From Chloroflexota bacterium (GTDB taxonomy: Bacteria > Chloroflexota > UBA6077 > FW602-bin22 > JAMCWG01): a stretch of DNA of 50,902 bases. Below, in pieces: positions 1 to 7,977 of this stretch. The notes under the pieces were generated by a model. The model saw only the letters and a program-made list of their open reading frames with translations. It was not told the origin of the DNA and ran no database searches. Location of the stretch: assembly GCA_023475235.1 (NCBI GenBank), contig JAMCWG010000023.1:1-50902 (forward strand), read 5' to 3'. A program made the translations under genes and the position numbers. Each line of letters begins with the position of its first letter. The stretch's first letter is position 1.

Positions 1-1
1 C

Positions 2-1195
2 GGCCAGATGCTGACGGCGGTGGCTTACAGCTTCATCTTCCCTTTCATACCCCTGTACGTGCAGGTGCTGGGGGTGAGCGGCACCGTCGAGGCCGCCCAG
101 TGGGCGGGGGTCATCGCTGCGGCGGCGGCTTTTGCTATGGCGACATTCCAGCCCATGTGGGGCAACCTAGCGGACCGGTGGGGTCGCAAGCCGATGGTGG
201 TCCGGGCTATGGCAGCCGGAGGCATCACCACCATCCTGATGGGGCTCGTCACCTCCCCGGAACAGTTGCTGGTGCTGCGCGTCATCCAGGGCATCTTTAT
301 GGGCACCGTGGCTGCGTCGACCGCACTTGTGGCCGCTTCCACGCCGAGGGACCGTCTCGGATTCGCCCTGGGGCTGATACAGGTGGCCATGTTTCTCGGC
401 AGCTCCGTAGGCCCGCTGGTAGGCGGGCTCATCGCCGACACGCTGGGCTACCGGACCGCCTTCTACAGCTCGGGCGGGCTGATGCTGGTGGGGGTCGTGC
501 TCGTCATCGGGGTGGTGAATGAGCGCTTCGTCCGTCCGGCTGCCGGCGCCGTCCAGGAGGGGGTCTGGGCCAGCAGCCGGGCCATCCTGGCCCTGGCCTT
601 CTTCCCCATCCTGGTCGGCATCATCTTCCTCATCCAGTTGGGCGGCGTCATCGTGAGCCCGGTGCTCAGCCTGTTCATTGCCGAGCTGAGCGGCGGGGAG
701 AATGCGGCCACCGCATCCGGCATAGTGCTGGGGACGACGGGCGCCGCCAGCGCCATCTCCGCCGTCATCATCGGCCGGATGGGCGACCGGATCAGCCGCA
801 CCGTTATCTTGCCCGTCTGTCTGGCCGGGGCTGCCATCATGTATTTCCCGCAAGGCCTTGTGCAACAGGTCTGGCAACTGCTTGTGCTGCGGACGCTGCT
901 GGGGGTCTTCCTGGGCGGGCTGATGCCCACTGCCAACGCCCTCGTGGCCGGCCTGGTGCCGGAGCCGCGCCGGGGAGCGGCGTACGGCCTCACCAGCACC
1001 GCCAGCGCCCTGGCCAACGGGGTGGGACCACTGGCGGCTGCCGCCATCGTGACCCACCTGGGGATGCGGGCCGTGTTCGTCACCACGGCTGGCCTGTTTG
1101 CCCTTGTGTGGGGTTGGACCATCTTGTGGCTCCAGCGGAACGAGCTGCCGCAGCTTCGGCCGGAGGTCGAAGCAGACAGGGCCGAGAGTTCTTAG
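2..1195 (+). CDS. MFS drug/solute exporter, 5' end outside the window
   Basis: A Major Facilitator Superfamily carrier, probably a DHA-type proton antiporter in the cytoplasmic membrane. The protein is almost entirely hydrophobic helices, with the loop 2-3 signature GNLADRWGRKP near residue 56 (DRxGR motif A) and a second, weaker copy MGDRISR in the C-terminal half. The first ATG is at 8, but the frame is open to the window edge (Gly-Gln before the Met) and the visible N-terminus already lies inside transmembrane helix 1, so the true start is very probably upstream of base 1. About 395 residues are visible, close to the usual 400. It ends with TAG at 1193-1195 and converges on the subtilase gene. 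The substrate cannot be told from sequence. Confidence 0.85.
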   Translation, partial: GQMLTAVAYSFIFPFIPLYVQVLGVSGTVEAAQWAGVIAAAAAFAMATFQPMWGNLADRWGRKPMVVRAMAAGGITTILMGLVTSPEQLLVLRVIQGIFMGTVAASTALVAASTPRDRLGFALGLIQVAMFLGSSVGPLVGGLIADTLGYRTAFYSSGGLMLVGVVLVIGVVNERFVRPAAGAVQEGVWASSRAILALAFFPILVGIIFLIQLGGVIVSPVLSLFIAELSGGENAATASGIVLGTTGAASAISAVIIGRMGDRISRTVILPVCLAGAAIMYFPQGLVQQVWQLLVLRTLLGVFLGGLMPTANALVAGLVPEPRRGAAYGLTSTASALANGVGPLAAAAIVTHLGMRAVFVTTAGLFALVWGWTILWLQRNELPQLRPEVEADRAESS

Positions 1196-1255
1196 CTCAA
1201 TGGGTCGGCCACGGGTGCGGACGAGGCCGGGATGAAGAAGGGGCCTCTGCGTCCC

Positions 1256-1390
1256 GTAGGGGCGCACGGCCGTGCGCCCCTACATAACCCTTCTCCCACT
1301 GGCAGAGGTCGCCCTCGCCAGGGCCAGTCGCCTTTGGCGACAGGCGGCTGGCCCTGGCGAGGGGTGGCCGAAGGCCGGAGGCGAGGTCAA
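1256..1390 (+). repeat. Dispersed palindromic repeat, copy 1 (R1)
   Basis: Begins with a perfect 28-bp palindrome at 1256-1283 (half-site GTAGGGGCGCACGG), followed by CTTCTCCCAC, AGAGGTCGCCCTCGCCA and a perfect 16-bp inverted repeat at 1312-1327/1348-1363. A second copy lies on the opposite strand at 50653-50776 and shares the same order of blocks: palindrome, TCTCCCAC, AGAGGTCGCCCTCGCCA, and finally CCGAAGGCCGGAGG. It fills the gap between two convergent genes. It has no coding potential that I trust. It may act as a bidirectional terminator, but its recurrence suggests a mobile or amplified intergenic element. Confidence 0.75.
1312..1363. terminator. Hairpin between convergent genes
   Basis: Perfect 16-bp arms, 1312-1327 and 1348-1363, flank a 20-nt loop that contains its own small palindrome (TCGCC-TTT-GGCGA). 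It sits between the 3' ends of the MFS gene and the subtilase gene, where a bidirectional terminator is expected. There is no T-run, so Rho-independent function is uncertain. Confidence 0.45.
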
Positions 1391-1501
1391 CAAGGAGGGG
1401 ACGGGTGACCCGCCCCCTACGGGATCGAAAGGGTCTGCAGGCAGGCTTTGAAAGGCCCTGCCCTGCAGGGGCCTACCTCGCGTGCCGCTCGCCCCTGGTT
1501 A

Positions 1502-3772
1502 TTAGCTCCCGTTTGCGCACACGGCCCATATCTTTATCTGATCGGGGTCTTGTACACGAATCCATCCCACCATCCAGGCATCACCGGCGTCTGACGGGCG
1601 ACTCCAGGATATCCTCACGCCGACGCCCGCGTTTGCGAGGAACTCGTAGCCGCCGGCGAGGACTTTCTTGCCTGGGGAGCAGGCCAGCGCGTACGAGCCG
1701 TTGGTAGACCCAGAGCTGATACTGATGACATCGCTGCTGCGGAGCTCGTACCCGTTCAAGCCGGGGGCCCCAGTTGCCGTAGGTGTGGGCGTACTGGGTG
1801 CCTGCGTGGAGGTAGGCGTCGGCGTATTGGCAGGGAGCTGGGTAGCCGTGGGCGTCGGCGTATCGGCGAGCAACTGGGTGGCGGTAGGTGTGGGCGTATA
1901 GACAGGCAACTGAGAAGGGGTAGCTGTCGGCGTGCCAGTAGCAGCCTGCGTGGCAGTCGATGTCGGGGTATTCACAGGTGGCTGGGTAGCGGTCGGCGTC
2001 GATGTGATGGCAGGGGATGGAGTGAAGGTCGGCGTGGCCGTGCTAGAAGCGGATTGGGTGGAGGTTGGGGTAACCTGCGGCCCGGGCACTGCCCCCAGAT
2101 TCAGCCGCCCGATGCCGTACTGGTTATCCTTGCCCGCCGCCCCCAGATCCACGGCCCGGCCCTCCAGGAACGCGCGTATCTGCGCCGGAGTGTACGAGGG
2201 ATAGGCTTGCTTCACCAGGGCGGCCGCTCCCGCGACGTGGGCAGAGCCGGCGCTGGTGCCGGTGAACCCGCCCGGGCCGTATGTGACGCCACTCGTGCGA
2301 TCGGGGCCGACGATGTCGGGCTTGGTGCGGCCATCGGTGGTCGGACCCTGTGCGCTGAAGTCCTCCAGCGTCGTCAGATTCGACCACGACACTGCCCCCA
2401 CGATCATCGCACCATCGCTGGCATTGTCGGATGGCTGGGGGAGACTGCGGCTGGTGCTCCGGAAGTTCAAGTCGTGATAAATGCTGATTAGCTCGAGAAC
2501 GGGAGCTCGCGTGGCATTGACGCGGCGAATCCTGAGGTAGTAGTCGTCGGTGACTGGCGCGACGTACGAGATCGTCTCCAGGGGATTCTGGGAACACGAC
2601 TGGAGATTGGTCGAAGAGGCGACGAGGGCATTGTTGCTCCACCGGTACAAGTACAGATCGTAGTCGTTGCACGAGGCCCCCCACGGGTCATCCCAGCGCA
2701 GCCCGACGACGATCTGGTCACCGGCGTCGGCGTAGAGATGGTCCTCCTCGTCTACGGGTGTCCAGTCGTGCCAGTTGTTGCCGTTGACGTCGGCCCACGT
2801 GCCCCGCCAATGCCTCTGCGCAGTGTTGCCGGCGCTGTTTGCCCAGAATACGCCGGCCGCCACGGCATTGTCGATGATGCCGTCAATGACGCCGGTGCCG
2901 TCGCCTGGCGCCTCGTAGATCCATCCAACGGACTGATTGATGACTTTGACGCCTTTGCTGACGAGGCAATCGACGGCATTTCCAAACTCAACTTCTGTCG
3001 ACATAGCCGCCAGGTATAGCTGTGCCCCAGGCGCCACATCGTGCACGATCTCGGCAATTCCCTTGCCATGGAGGATACCATTCTCCATCGGTCGCTGCGT
3101 GCAGGAAGTGTCCACCGACGCGGGCAGCTCGGTCCCGAGCAGAGACGTGTAGCCCTGGAATCCACGGTCCACAATGCCCACCTTCACGCCGGTGCCGTCA
3201 AAGCCCGAGGTCTGCCAGGTGCTGGCCCCGATCGGCCCGACCCCCTCGCTGGTTATCTCGCTCTCAAACGAAAAGATGGGCGGACGAAGGCGACGCACGC
3301 TCGGTTGGTTGGCCAGAGCCTCCAGATCGGCGATCGGCACCGTAAGCTGGACGAGGTTGCGGTACGTTCGCGCTACTGACAGGCCCCGGCCTCGCGCCGC
3401 GCCGGCCACCGCGTCGGCATTGTCCACCGCCTCGGCGATGACGGTCACGCGATCACCCTGCAGCTCAAGTCCGGATTGCCTGACGACGTCTCTGGCGCGA
3501 GCCGCTCCGCCCTTCCGGTGCGCATCGGCTGCTTTTGCCAGGCGCGATTCCAGCTTCGGATGCTTCGGTTCGTCGGGCGGGGGCGGGGCGGGCGTGCCAG
3601 CGGGCCGTGAGGCTTTGGCAAGCTGGACCCCGCTGGCCGTCGATGCGGGGGAAGTATCCCAGAGGGGACCTGACCCCGACGCGGCGTTGCCGGCAGTCCA
3701 GGCGACAGGCGCGAGCAAAGCCAGCAGCAGGAGTGCGGACACAACAACTCGGAGAGGAGCAGTTCGGAGCAC
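1502..3772 (-). CDS. Secreted subtilisin-like serine protease (S8) with Pro/Thr linker
   Basis: An extracellular S8-family peptidase of 756 residues. A signal peptide covers residues 1-30. An inhibitor-like prodomain region (about 70-160) precedes the catalytic domain. The triad is Asp202 (GIVDRGF), His235 (GILHGKG) and Ser507 (GTSAGSAHVAG), with oxyanion Asn316 (SAGN). The usual GTSMAxPH is changed to GTSAGSAH. An insert of roughly 110 residues between Asn and Ser resembles a P/pre-peptidase-type beta domain (DLYLYRW, DDYYLRIRR). Residues 567-666 are a Thr/Pro-rich linker, followed by an 85-residue C-terminal domain with three Cys, probably for wall or substrate attachment. The start is GTG at 3772, eight bases after the strong ribosome binding site AGGAGGTG, and a TTGACA/CATAAT promoter lies upstream. 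The gene stands alone as a transcription unit. The substrate is unknown. Confidence 0.9.
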   Translation of the reverse strand: MLRTAPLRVVVSALLLLALLAPVAWTAGNAASGSGPLWDTSPASTASGVQLAKASRPAGTPAPPPPDEPKHPKLESRLAKAADAHRKGGAARARDVVRQSGLELQGDRVTVIAEAVDNADAVAGAARGRGLSVARTYRNLVQLTVPIADLEALANQPSVRRLRPPIFSFESEITSEGVGPIGASTWQTSGFDGTGVKVGIVDRGFQGYTSLLGTELPASVDTSCTQRPMENGILHGKGIAEIVHDVAPGAQLYLAAMSTEVEFGNAVDCLVSKGVKVINQSVGWIYEAPGDGTGVIDGIIDNAVAAGVFWANSAGNTAQRHWRGTWADVNGNNWHDWTPVDEEDHLYADAGDQIVVGLRWDDPWGASCNDYDLYLYRWSNNALVASSTNLQSCSQNPLETISYVAPVTDDYYLRIRRVNATRAPVLELISIYHDLNFRSTSRSLPQPSDNASDGAMIVGAVSWSNLTTLEDFSAQGPTTDGRTKPDIVGPDRTSGVTYGPGGFTGTSAGSAHVAGAAALVKQAYPSYTPAQIRAFLEGRAVDLGAAGKDNQYGIGRLNLGAVPGPQVTPTSTQSASSTATPTFTPSPAITSTPTATQPPVNTPTSTATQAATGTPTATPSQLPVYTPTPTATQLLADTPTPTATQLPANTPTPTSTQAPSTPTPTATGAPGLNGYELRSSDVISISSGSTNGSYALACSPGKKVLAGGYEFLANAGVGVRISWSRPSDAGDAWMVGWIRVQDPDQIKIWAVCANGS
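1774..2075 (-). repeat. Coding minisatellite for the Pro/Thr linker of the subtilase
   Basis: Imperfect tandem repeats of about 36 bp encode 12-residue units of the form QLPxxTPTPTAT (QLPVYTPTPTAT, QLLADTPTPTAT, QLPANTPTPTST). The 5' part of the linker is more degenerate. Such tracts change length by slippage. The tract is in frame throughout. Confidence 0.8.
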
Positions 3773-3850
3773 GGTTTCACCTCCTGCCCAGCCCGGGCAC
3801 GACGGCGAATGGAAGAACAGCGCGACAGCGGCAGAAGGCCACTAAATTTC

Positions 3851-3879
3851 ATTATGCAGACTGTGGAACGCGGTGTCAA
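3851..3879 (-). promoter_or_regulatory. Sigma-70-type promoter for the subtilase
   Basis: On the minus strand TTGACA (3874-3879) and CATAAT (3851-3856) are separated by 17 bp, and the start codon at 3772 lies about 75 nt downstream. The spacer carries CGTTCCAC, which recurs in the promoter at 8210-8236. Confidence 0.7.
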
Positions 3880-3901
3880 TTAGAATTTTATTACCAAAGT
3901 A

Positions 3902-3930
3902 TTGCGAAAAGCCGCCAAACCTCTTATGAT
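3902..3930 (+). promoter_or_regulatory. Promoter candidate for the LamG-like gene
   Basis: TTGCGA (3902-3907) and TATGAT (3925-3930) with a 17-bp spacer, about 130 nt before the start codon at 4059. It is divergent to the subtilase promoter, with about 22 bp between the two -35 boxes. Confidence 0.5.
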
Positions 3931-4058
3931 CCGCAATTACATAGGACGTGGTGCCCACATTATTTCACAGCATCACAATCTGGATGCCGGGTCCTTTCTT
4001 CCTCGCTCCCAGGCCACGACCTGGAGAGCTCAGATGAATCTCAAATGAATACTGGGAG

Positions 4059-5249
4059 ATGAACAGAATGCGCTGGCTGCTGCTGCCTGCCATTATCCTC
4101 GCCGCGCTCTTGCTGCCCGCCGCCGCTGTGGCGGCCGACCCTCCGGAATACACCCTCGAGACCGGAGACCTGCTTTTCTCGGACGATTTCAAGGCTAATG
4201 CCAACCACTGGAGCACAAAGGCTTCTCAAGATTCGCAGCGTTTCTTCGAGGACGGTACGTATCGCATCGCTGTGAGCAAGGGCGACTGGATGGCCTGGAG
4301 CAACCTGCCCGAAGAGTACACCGATTTTGTTCTGCAGGTAGAGGCCTCAGCCATCGAAGGCACCAAGGCTGTGTATGGCATCTTGTTCCGTTACCAGGAT
4401 GAAGACAACTTCTATAGGCTTAATGTCTCCAGCGAGGACACATACAGATTCGACAAGAAGACGAATGGCAAGTGGATAGCCACCCCCTGGTGGAGGTCTT
4501 CCCCCTCCATCAATCAGGACGGCAGTCCAAATGTCCTGAAGTTGGTGGCCAAGGGGAACACCTTTGGCTTTTACGCGAACGACACGTTGCTGGCAATCCA
4601 CGTCGACGACACCTTCGACTCAGGAAAGATTGCCCTGTTCGCGGGCACTCTGAAAGACGGGGCGAATGTGCAAGTCCGCTTCGATAACCTGAACGTATGG
4701 GAGGCTCTGGACTTTGCCCCCGTCCCCGCGCCGGAGGTCCCAGCAAGCGAGCCAGCGGAGGGCCCTGCACCGGAAGCCCCCGCTGATACTCCTGCGACCT
4801 CACCCGCCGATACTCCGCCGCCGGCGGCCGAAGCTGCCGTCCGGCGCCTGCCCAACGGCACGTTCATTCGGGATGCAAAGCGGGATGGCCTCGGCCAGCT
4901 CACCATCGAGAACGGCCGGGAGCTCGACGCCGTCGCCATACTCACCAGACCGAGCGGCGATCCGGTGATAGGAATATACGTCCAAAGTGGCAATTCCGTT
5001 ACCGTCCCTGGTATCCAGGACGGCACCTACTATCTCTACTTCAGTCTCGGCCAGGACTACGATAGCGGTACGGCAAAGTTCACACGAGACGCAACTCACT
5101 CTCGTTTTCAGGATTCGCTGGTGTTCCGGACCACCCAAGTGCCGGGTGGAAGGCAATACACCACTTTTCGGGTGACGCTGCAGCCGGTGGCAGGCGGAAA
5201 TGCCAGCACACAGCGAGTGGACCCGGGGCAATTCCCCGGCCTCAGATAG
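4059..5249 (+). CDS. Secreted LamG/ConA-like protein with a C-terminal beta domain
   Basis: An exported protein of 396 residues, function unknown. A signal peptide (about 1-26, ending AAAVAA) is followed by a jelly-roll domain of the LamG/DUF1080 kind at roughly 35-225 (DDFKANANHWS, YGILFRYQDEDNFYRLNVS, VRFDNLNVWE), which usually binds carbohydrate. Residues 228-262 are a Pro/Ala/Glu linker. Residues 263-396 form a separate domain (NGTFIRDAKRDGLGQLTI, DGTYYLYFSLGQDYD, FRVTLQPV, GNAST, QFPGLR) that is clearly paralogous to the end of the neighbouring gene on the other strand. Two starts compete: ATG 4059 (used here) and ATG 4068, which is better spaced from GGGAG. The gene converges on its paralog across a perfect hairpin at 5311-5343. 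Confidence 0.75.
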   Translation: MNRMRWLLLPAIILAALLLPAAAVAADPPEYTLETGDLLFSDDFKANANHWSTKASQDSQRFFEDGTYRIAVSKGDWMAWSNLPEEYTDFVLQVEASAIEGTKAVYGILFRYQDEDNFYRLNVSSEDTYRFDKKTNGKWIATPWWRSSPSINQDGSPNVLKLVAKGNTFGFYANDTLLAIHVDDTFDSGKIALFAGTLKDGANVQVRFDNLNVWEALDFAPVPAPEVPASEPAEGPAPEAPADTPATSPADTPPPAAEAAVRRLPNGTFIRDAKRDGLGQLTIENGRELDAVAILTRPSGDPVIGIYVQSGNSVTVPGIQDGTYYLYFSLGQDYDSGTAKFTRDATHSRFQDSLVFRTTQVPGGRQYTTFRVTLQPVAGGNASTQRVDPGQFPGLR

Positions 5250-5310
5250 ACATCCCAGAGCTTTGGCAGGACCGGACGGGTAACAACAAGCACGGGGCCC
5301 GGCTGATAAC

Positions 5311-5343
5311 GCGATATGCGCTTGAGTCTCAAGCGCATATCGC
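5311..5343. terminator. Bidirectional hairpin between the two paralogs
   Basis: Perfect inverted repeat with 16-bp arms (5311-5326 and 5328-5343, half-site GCGATATGCGCTTGAG) around a single central T. It lies 62 bp after the stop of the plus-strand gene and 31 bp after the read-through end (5374) of the minus-strand gene, exactly between the convergent units. No clear T-run. Confidence 0.6.
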
Positions 5344-5451
5344 CACCCTGGTCCAGCGGCGGTCTGTAAACAGCTACCTCAGGTCGGGGAACTGGCTGTC
5401 ATCCACCGATCGTGTGCTGGCGTTTCCATCCGGAACGGAGTAGAGCGTCAC

Positions 5452-5997
5452 CTAAAAGGTCTTATATTGCCTGCCCTGCGCCGTTGTAGTGGTCTGAAAG
5501 GTCAGGGTATCTTCAAAACGGGAAAGCCGGGCTTTTCTGGTGAACCGGGACACTTCGTCGTCCCAGTCTTCGCCCGAGGTGAAGTAGAGATAGTAAGTGC
5601 CGTCCCGGATTCCGGCGATAGTGAAGGAATCCCCAGCCTGGATATAAGCCGACACTACAGTGTCGTCATCGAGGGTGGTAAGGGCAGCCACGGCATCCAG
5701 GTCACGGCCGTTCTTCACGGTGAGCTCGCCCAGCCCGTTTCGGGTGCTGTCCTTCAGAAATGTGCCGGTCGCGAGGTGGCGATTTAGAGCCGGGGTAGGC
5801 GTCGCGACCTTGGTCGGGGTTTTCGTCGGGACCGGGGCGGGCGCGCGTGTCGCTGTCCGGGTCGGGATGCGTGTCGCGGTGGGCGCTGCCACCTTGACCG
5901 GAGGAGGCGTGGGCGTGCGCAAGGACGAGCCGGACGGTGAGCCTGCGGGCACAGCGTTGCCAGGTATCCTAGCAAGGGGGGTTGGAGAGCGACCCAT
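5452..5997 (-). CDS. Pro/Thr-linker plus extracytoplasmic beta domain (3' part of interrupted gene)
   Basis: An open frame of 181 residues without a signal peptide. Residues 1-70 are a linker rich in Pro, Thr, Arg and Lys (TATRIPTRTATRAPAPVPTK). From residue 73 it matches the C-terminal domain of the protein at 4059-5249: GTFLKDSTRNGLGELTVKNG against GTFIRDAKRDGLGQLTIENG, and DGTYYLYF is identical. It stops at TAG 5452-5454 one residue before the conserved VTL strand, which continues in frame beyond the stop. Alone, the product would lack export signals and its last strand. It is best seen as the detached end of the gene that starts at 7185. No ribosome binding site is obvious before its ATG. 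Confidence 0.5.
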   Translation of the reverse strand: MGRSPTPLARIPGNAVPAGSPSGSSLRTPTPPPVKVAAPTATRIPTRTATRAPAPVPTKTPTKVATPTPALNRHLATGTFLKDSTRNGLGELTVKNGRDLDAVAALTTLDDDTVVSAYIQAGDSFTIAGIRDGTYYLYFTSGEDWDDEVSRFTRKARLSRFEDTLTFQTTTTAQGRQYKTF

Positions 5998-6018
5998 CTG
6001 GGCCTGGGCGGTCGCTGC

Positions 6019-7185
6019 CTAAACCACCGCAACGGCGGTTGCCAACTGCATCCCTGGCTGAGGAGTGGGAGCTGCTTTCCCGGCAGTCGTCGTGTGGCGA
6101 TTTGGGTTGACAACGACGAACAGAGCCAAGGCGGCGGCGATGACAGGTATGTACACCAAGGCCGCCTGCAGCCGGGTCTTTCTTTCCCCCCATCGGATGG
6201 CCAGGCCGGGACTGATCAGACCGGCGACGAGCCCGAAGCAGGCGAGCAGAAATGTGCTGAAGAAGACGTTGGCCAGGGTATTGATGCTGGCAGGCACGGT
6301 CGGCCTCGAAGGCGGGGAGGTGACGCCGACCAGCACCAGGAGGACAACTGTCGCGGTGCCATAGACCTCCAGAACGCGCCGGCGTGTCCGGAGGCCACCC
6401 CATCTCAGGACCAGCCCCGGCCTCAACAGCCCGGCGAGCAGCACGGGGCAGGAGAGCAGGAACAATACTATGACGAAGGTCTGCACCGTGCCGGGAGCGA
6501 TGTGAGTCTCCCGCGGAAACGCCGTGACGGCGAGGGCGGCGAGTAGAGCAACAACAACGCCGGCGGTTAACGCCAGCGAAACCGGCGTTCTCGGGCTGAC
6601 CGCAGCCGCTTCTTGTAGCAGCCGGCTGTCCAGCTCGGTGTCGTCTCCTCCAGGCCCAGCAGGACTTTCTACTGACACATCATCGCCGATCTGCGCGCCG
6701 CTGGGCTCGCTGCACGTCGATTGCGATACAACGGTACGCAGCGTGAGCGGCTCGGCCTCCCGCGTTGCTGCTGATTCGGGCCGGGACCACTCGCCGGTGG
6801 CCACCTTGTCGGCAATGGGAGGCTGGCCAAGCCGACCGAGCAGCTCATTCACCTCAGCGCGAGCCCTGTTTCGCAGCTTGGGGGCCATCCAGCCCCCCGG
6901 CTCCAGCGCCATCTCCAGCGAAGGCCGAACGATAAACAGCGTTCCGAGCATAGTGAGCAGTTGAGAGGCGCGGTCTCGCCTGAGCCATGCCTGGAGCTGG
7001 ACCCTGTCCCCGCTTCGGTCGACCTCCAGCATAGCAGGCATAGCCAGGATCACGCTGCCTCGCTGGTACAGCCGCCTAGATTCGCTCGCCTCAAGCAGCG
7101 AATAGCCGTGCTCGCCCGCCCATGCCTCGACGGCAGCCCATATGTCGCAGTCCACCGTGAACTCGCGCACCGTCCTCGTATTCAT
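6019..7185 (-). CDS. Hypothetical five-helix membrane protein (5' part of interrupted gene)
   Basis: A protein of 388 residues not assigned to a named family. Residues 1-130 form a soluble domain (FTVDCDIWAAVEAWAGEHGY at 9-28, then an amphipathic region RNRARAEVNELLGRLGQPP). Residues 130-200 are polar and probably disordered. Five hydrophobic segments lie at about 202-222, 236-256, 275-293, 308-330 and 348-366, which puts the N-terminus inside and the C-terminus outside. The ends of helices 2 and 4 share a motif (LLRPGLVLRWG / LISPGLAIRWG), suggesting an internal duplication. The last residues (TPTPQPGMQ) begin a Pro/Thr linker that is cut by TAG at 6019-6021 but continues in frame. The start at 7185 follows GAGGTGTTTGG. 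Confidence 0.7.
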   Translation of the reverse strand: MNTRTVREFTVDCDIWAAVEAWAGEHGYSLLEASESRRLYQRGSVILAMPAMLEVDRSGDRVQLQAWLRRDRASQLLTMLGTLFIVRPSLEMALEPGGWMAPKLRNRARAEVNELLGRLGQPPIADKVATGEWSRPESAATREAEPLTLRTVVSQSTCSEPSGAQIGDDVSVESPAGPGGDDTELDSRLLQEAAAVSPRTPVSLALTAGVVVALLAALAVTAFPRETHIAPGTVQTFVIVLFLLSCPVLLAGLLRPGLVLRWGGLRTRRRVLEVYGTATVVLLVLVGVTSPPSRPTVPASINTLANVFFSTFLLACFGLVAGLISPGLAIRWGERKTRLQAALVYIPVIAAALALFVVVNPNRHTTTAGKAAPTPQPGMQLATAVAVV

Positions 7186-7299
7186 CCAAACACCTCCTCA
7201 ACGAAGCGTACATTGTCACTAACGGGTATTGCCGGCGGCCAGGTGCAGACCCGTCACCAGATGCGTGGTTGTGACGACATCCCTGGCCGACGCGCCACC

Positions 7300-7977
7300 T
7301 CAATCAGCTTGAGCGGTCCAGTCCCACGTCCCCAAATCGTAGCTGGTGGATGAGCCGACCCCACCGGATGGGGCGGACTGGACCACGATTACGACATGGA
7401 CACTTCCGCTCGCCTTCTTAGGCGAGCTTAGCTGTCCGTTGATCTCTCCTTGGTTTCCGAGGGGAATCACAAAGCTGCCGTCTGAGTTCAAAGTGGCGAT
7501 ATGGGTGGGCCCTTCTTTCTGCAACGACCACTTCTCCATCGAAACGCGTCGCAGGGCCGCCCCATCCCTCTTTTCCGCTTTGATGTCATTCAACGTGAGA
7601 CCTACTTTGGCAATAGACTTCCCATCTTCAGTAAGTGTCAACTCGATCGTCCCGCCACTGGCCCCCTGCTTGATCTCGATTGGTCCGCTCAGCCTGGGGC
7701 CAGCAGGAAGTGCAGCGGGTGTCGATATCGCGGGCACCGGAGAACCTGCCGGCGGGGCAGTCCTTACTATGGTCGGGTCGAGGCTTGGCGTGGCAACCGG
7801 AACAGATGTGGCGTCAGGTGCGGCAGGCTGCGGGGTGTGTGTCGCTACGGTCCGCTTCACGGCTGTCTTCGTAGCCGATGGGTCGGGTATTGGGGTAGCC
7901 GTAGAAACGCATCCGGCTGAGGCCAGGAGGACCAGGGTCCATCCAAGGGCCAGACTGAGCAAGCTTCGATAGTTCAT
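7300..7977 (-). CDS. Probable surface lipoprotein, function unknown
   Basis: A protein of 225 residues with an N-terminal hydrophobic stretch ending LLASAGC, a lipobox-like site with Cys at residue 22, slightly off consensus because of Ser at -3. Residues 24-95 are a Thr/Pro-rich spacer (PDPSATKTAVKRTVATHTP). Residues 98-225 form a compact beta-rich domain (IEIKQGASGGTIELTLTEDG, VSMEKWSLQKEG, SFVIPLGNQGEINGQL, VHVVIVVQSA). The start ATG follows GGAGGTGACCA closely. It is expected to be anchored on the outer face of the membrane. It is the first in line of the minus-strand cluster with the interrupted membrane protein (114 bp gap). The promoter at 8210-8236 is the best candidate to drive it, leaving a leader of about 225 nt. 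Confidence 0.7.
   Translation of the reverse strand: MNYRSLLSLALGWTLVLLASAGCVSTATPIPDPSATKTAVKRTVATHTPQPAAPDATSVPVATPSLDPTIVRTAPPAGSPVPAISTPAALPAGPRLSGPIEIKQGASGGTIELTLTEDGKSIAKVGLTLNDIKAEKRDGAALRRVSMEKWSLQKEGPTHIATLNSDGSFVIPLGNQGEINGQLSSPKKASGSVHVVIVVQSAPSGGVGSSTSYDLGTWDWTAQAD

Larger units (their letters stand above)
5374..7185 (-). pseudogene. Composite gene: membrane protein with displayed beta domain, split by two in-frame TAG codons
   Basis: Three stretches lie in one frame: 6019-7185, the bridge 5998-6018 (AATAQAQ), 5452-5997, and a 25-residue tail to a TAG at 5374-5376. The interruptions are TAG at 6019-6021 (codon 389) and TAG at 5452-5454 (codon 578). The tail after the second TAG (VTLYSVPDGNAST, then SQFPDLR) matches the end of the adjacent paralog (VTLQPVAGGNAST, GQFPGLR) at 16 of 25 positions, so the frame was under selection until recently. 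Read through, the 603-codon product is topologically coherent: a cytoplasmic N-domain, five membrane helices, a Pro/Thr linker, then the extracytoplasmic domain. TAG is used as a true stop by many genes here, so nonsense mutation or sequence error is more likely than recoding. Confidence 0.7.

Noticed and set aside
1774-2075. CRISPR-like direct repeats
   Set aside because: The period of about 36 bp is codon-based (12-residue Pro/Thr units in frame in the subtilase), there are no unique spacers and no cas genes.
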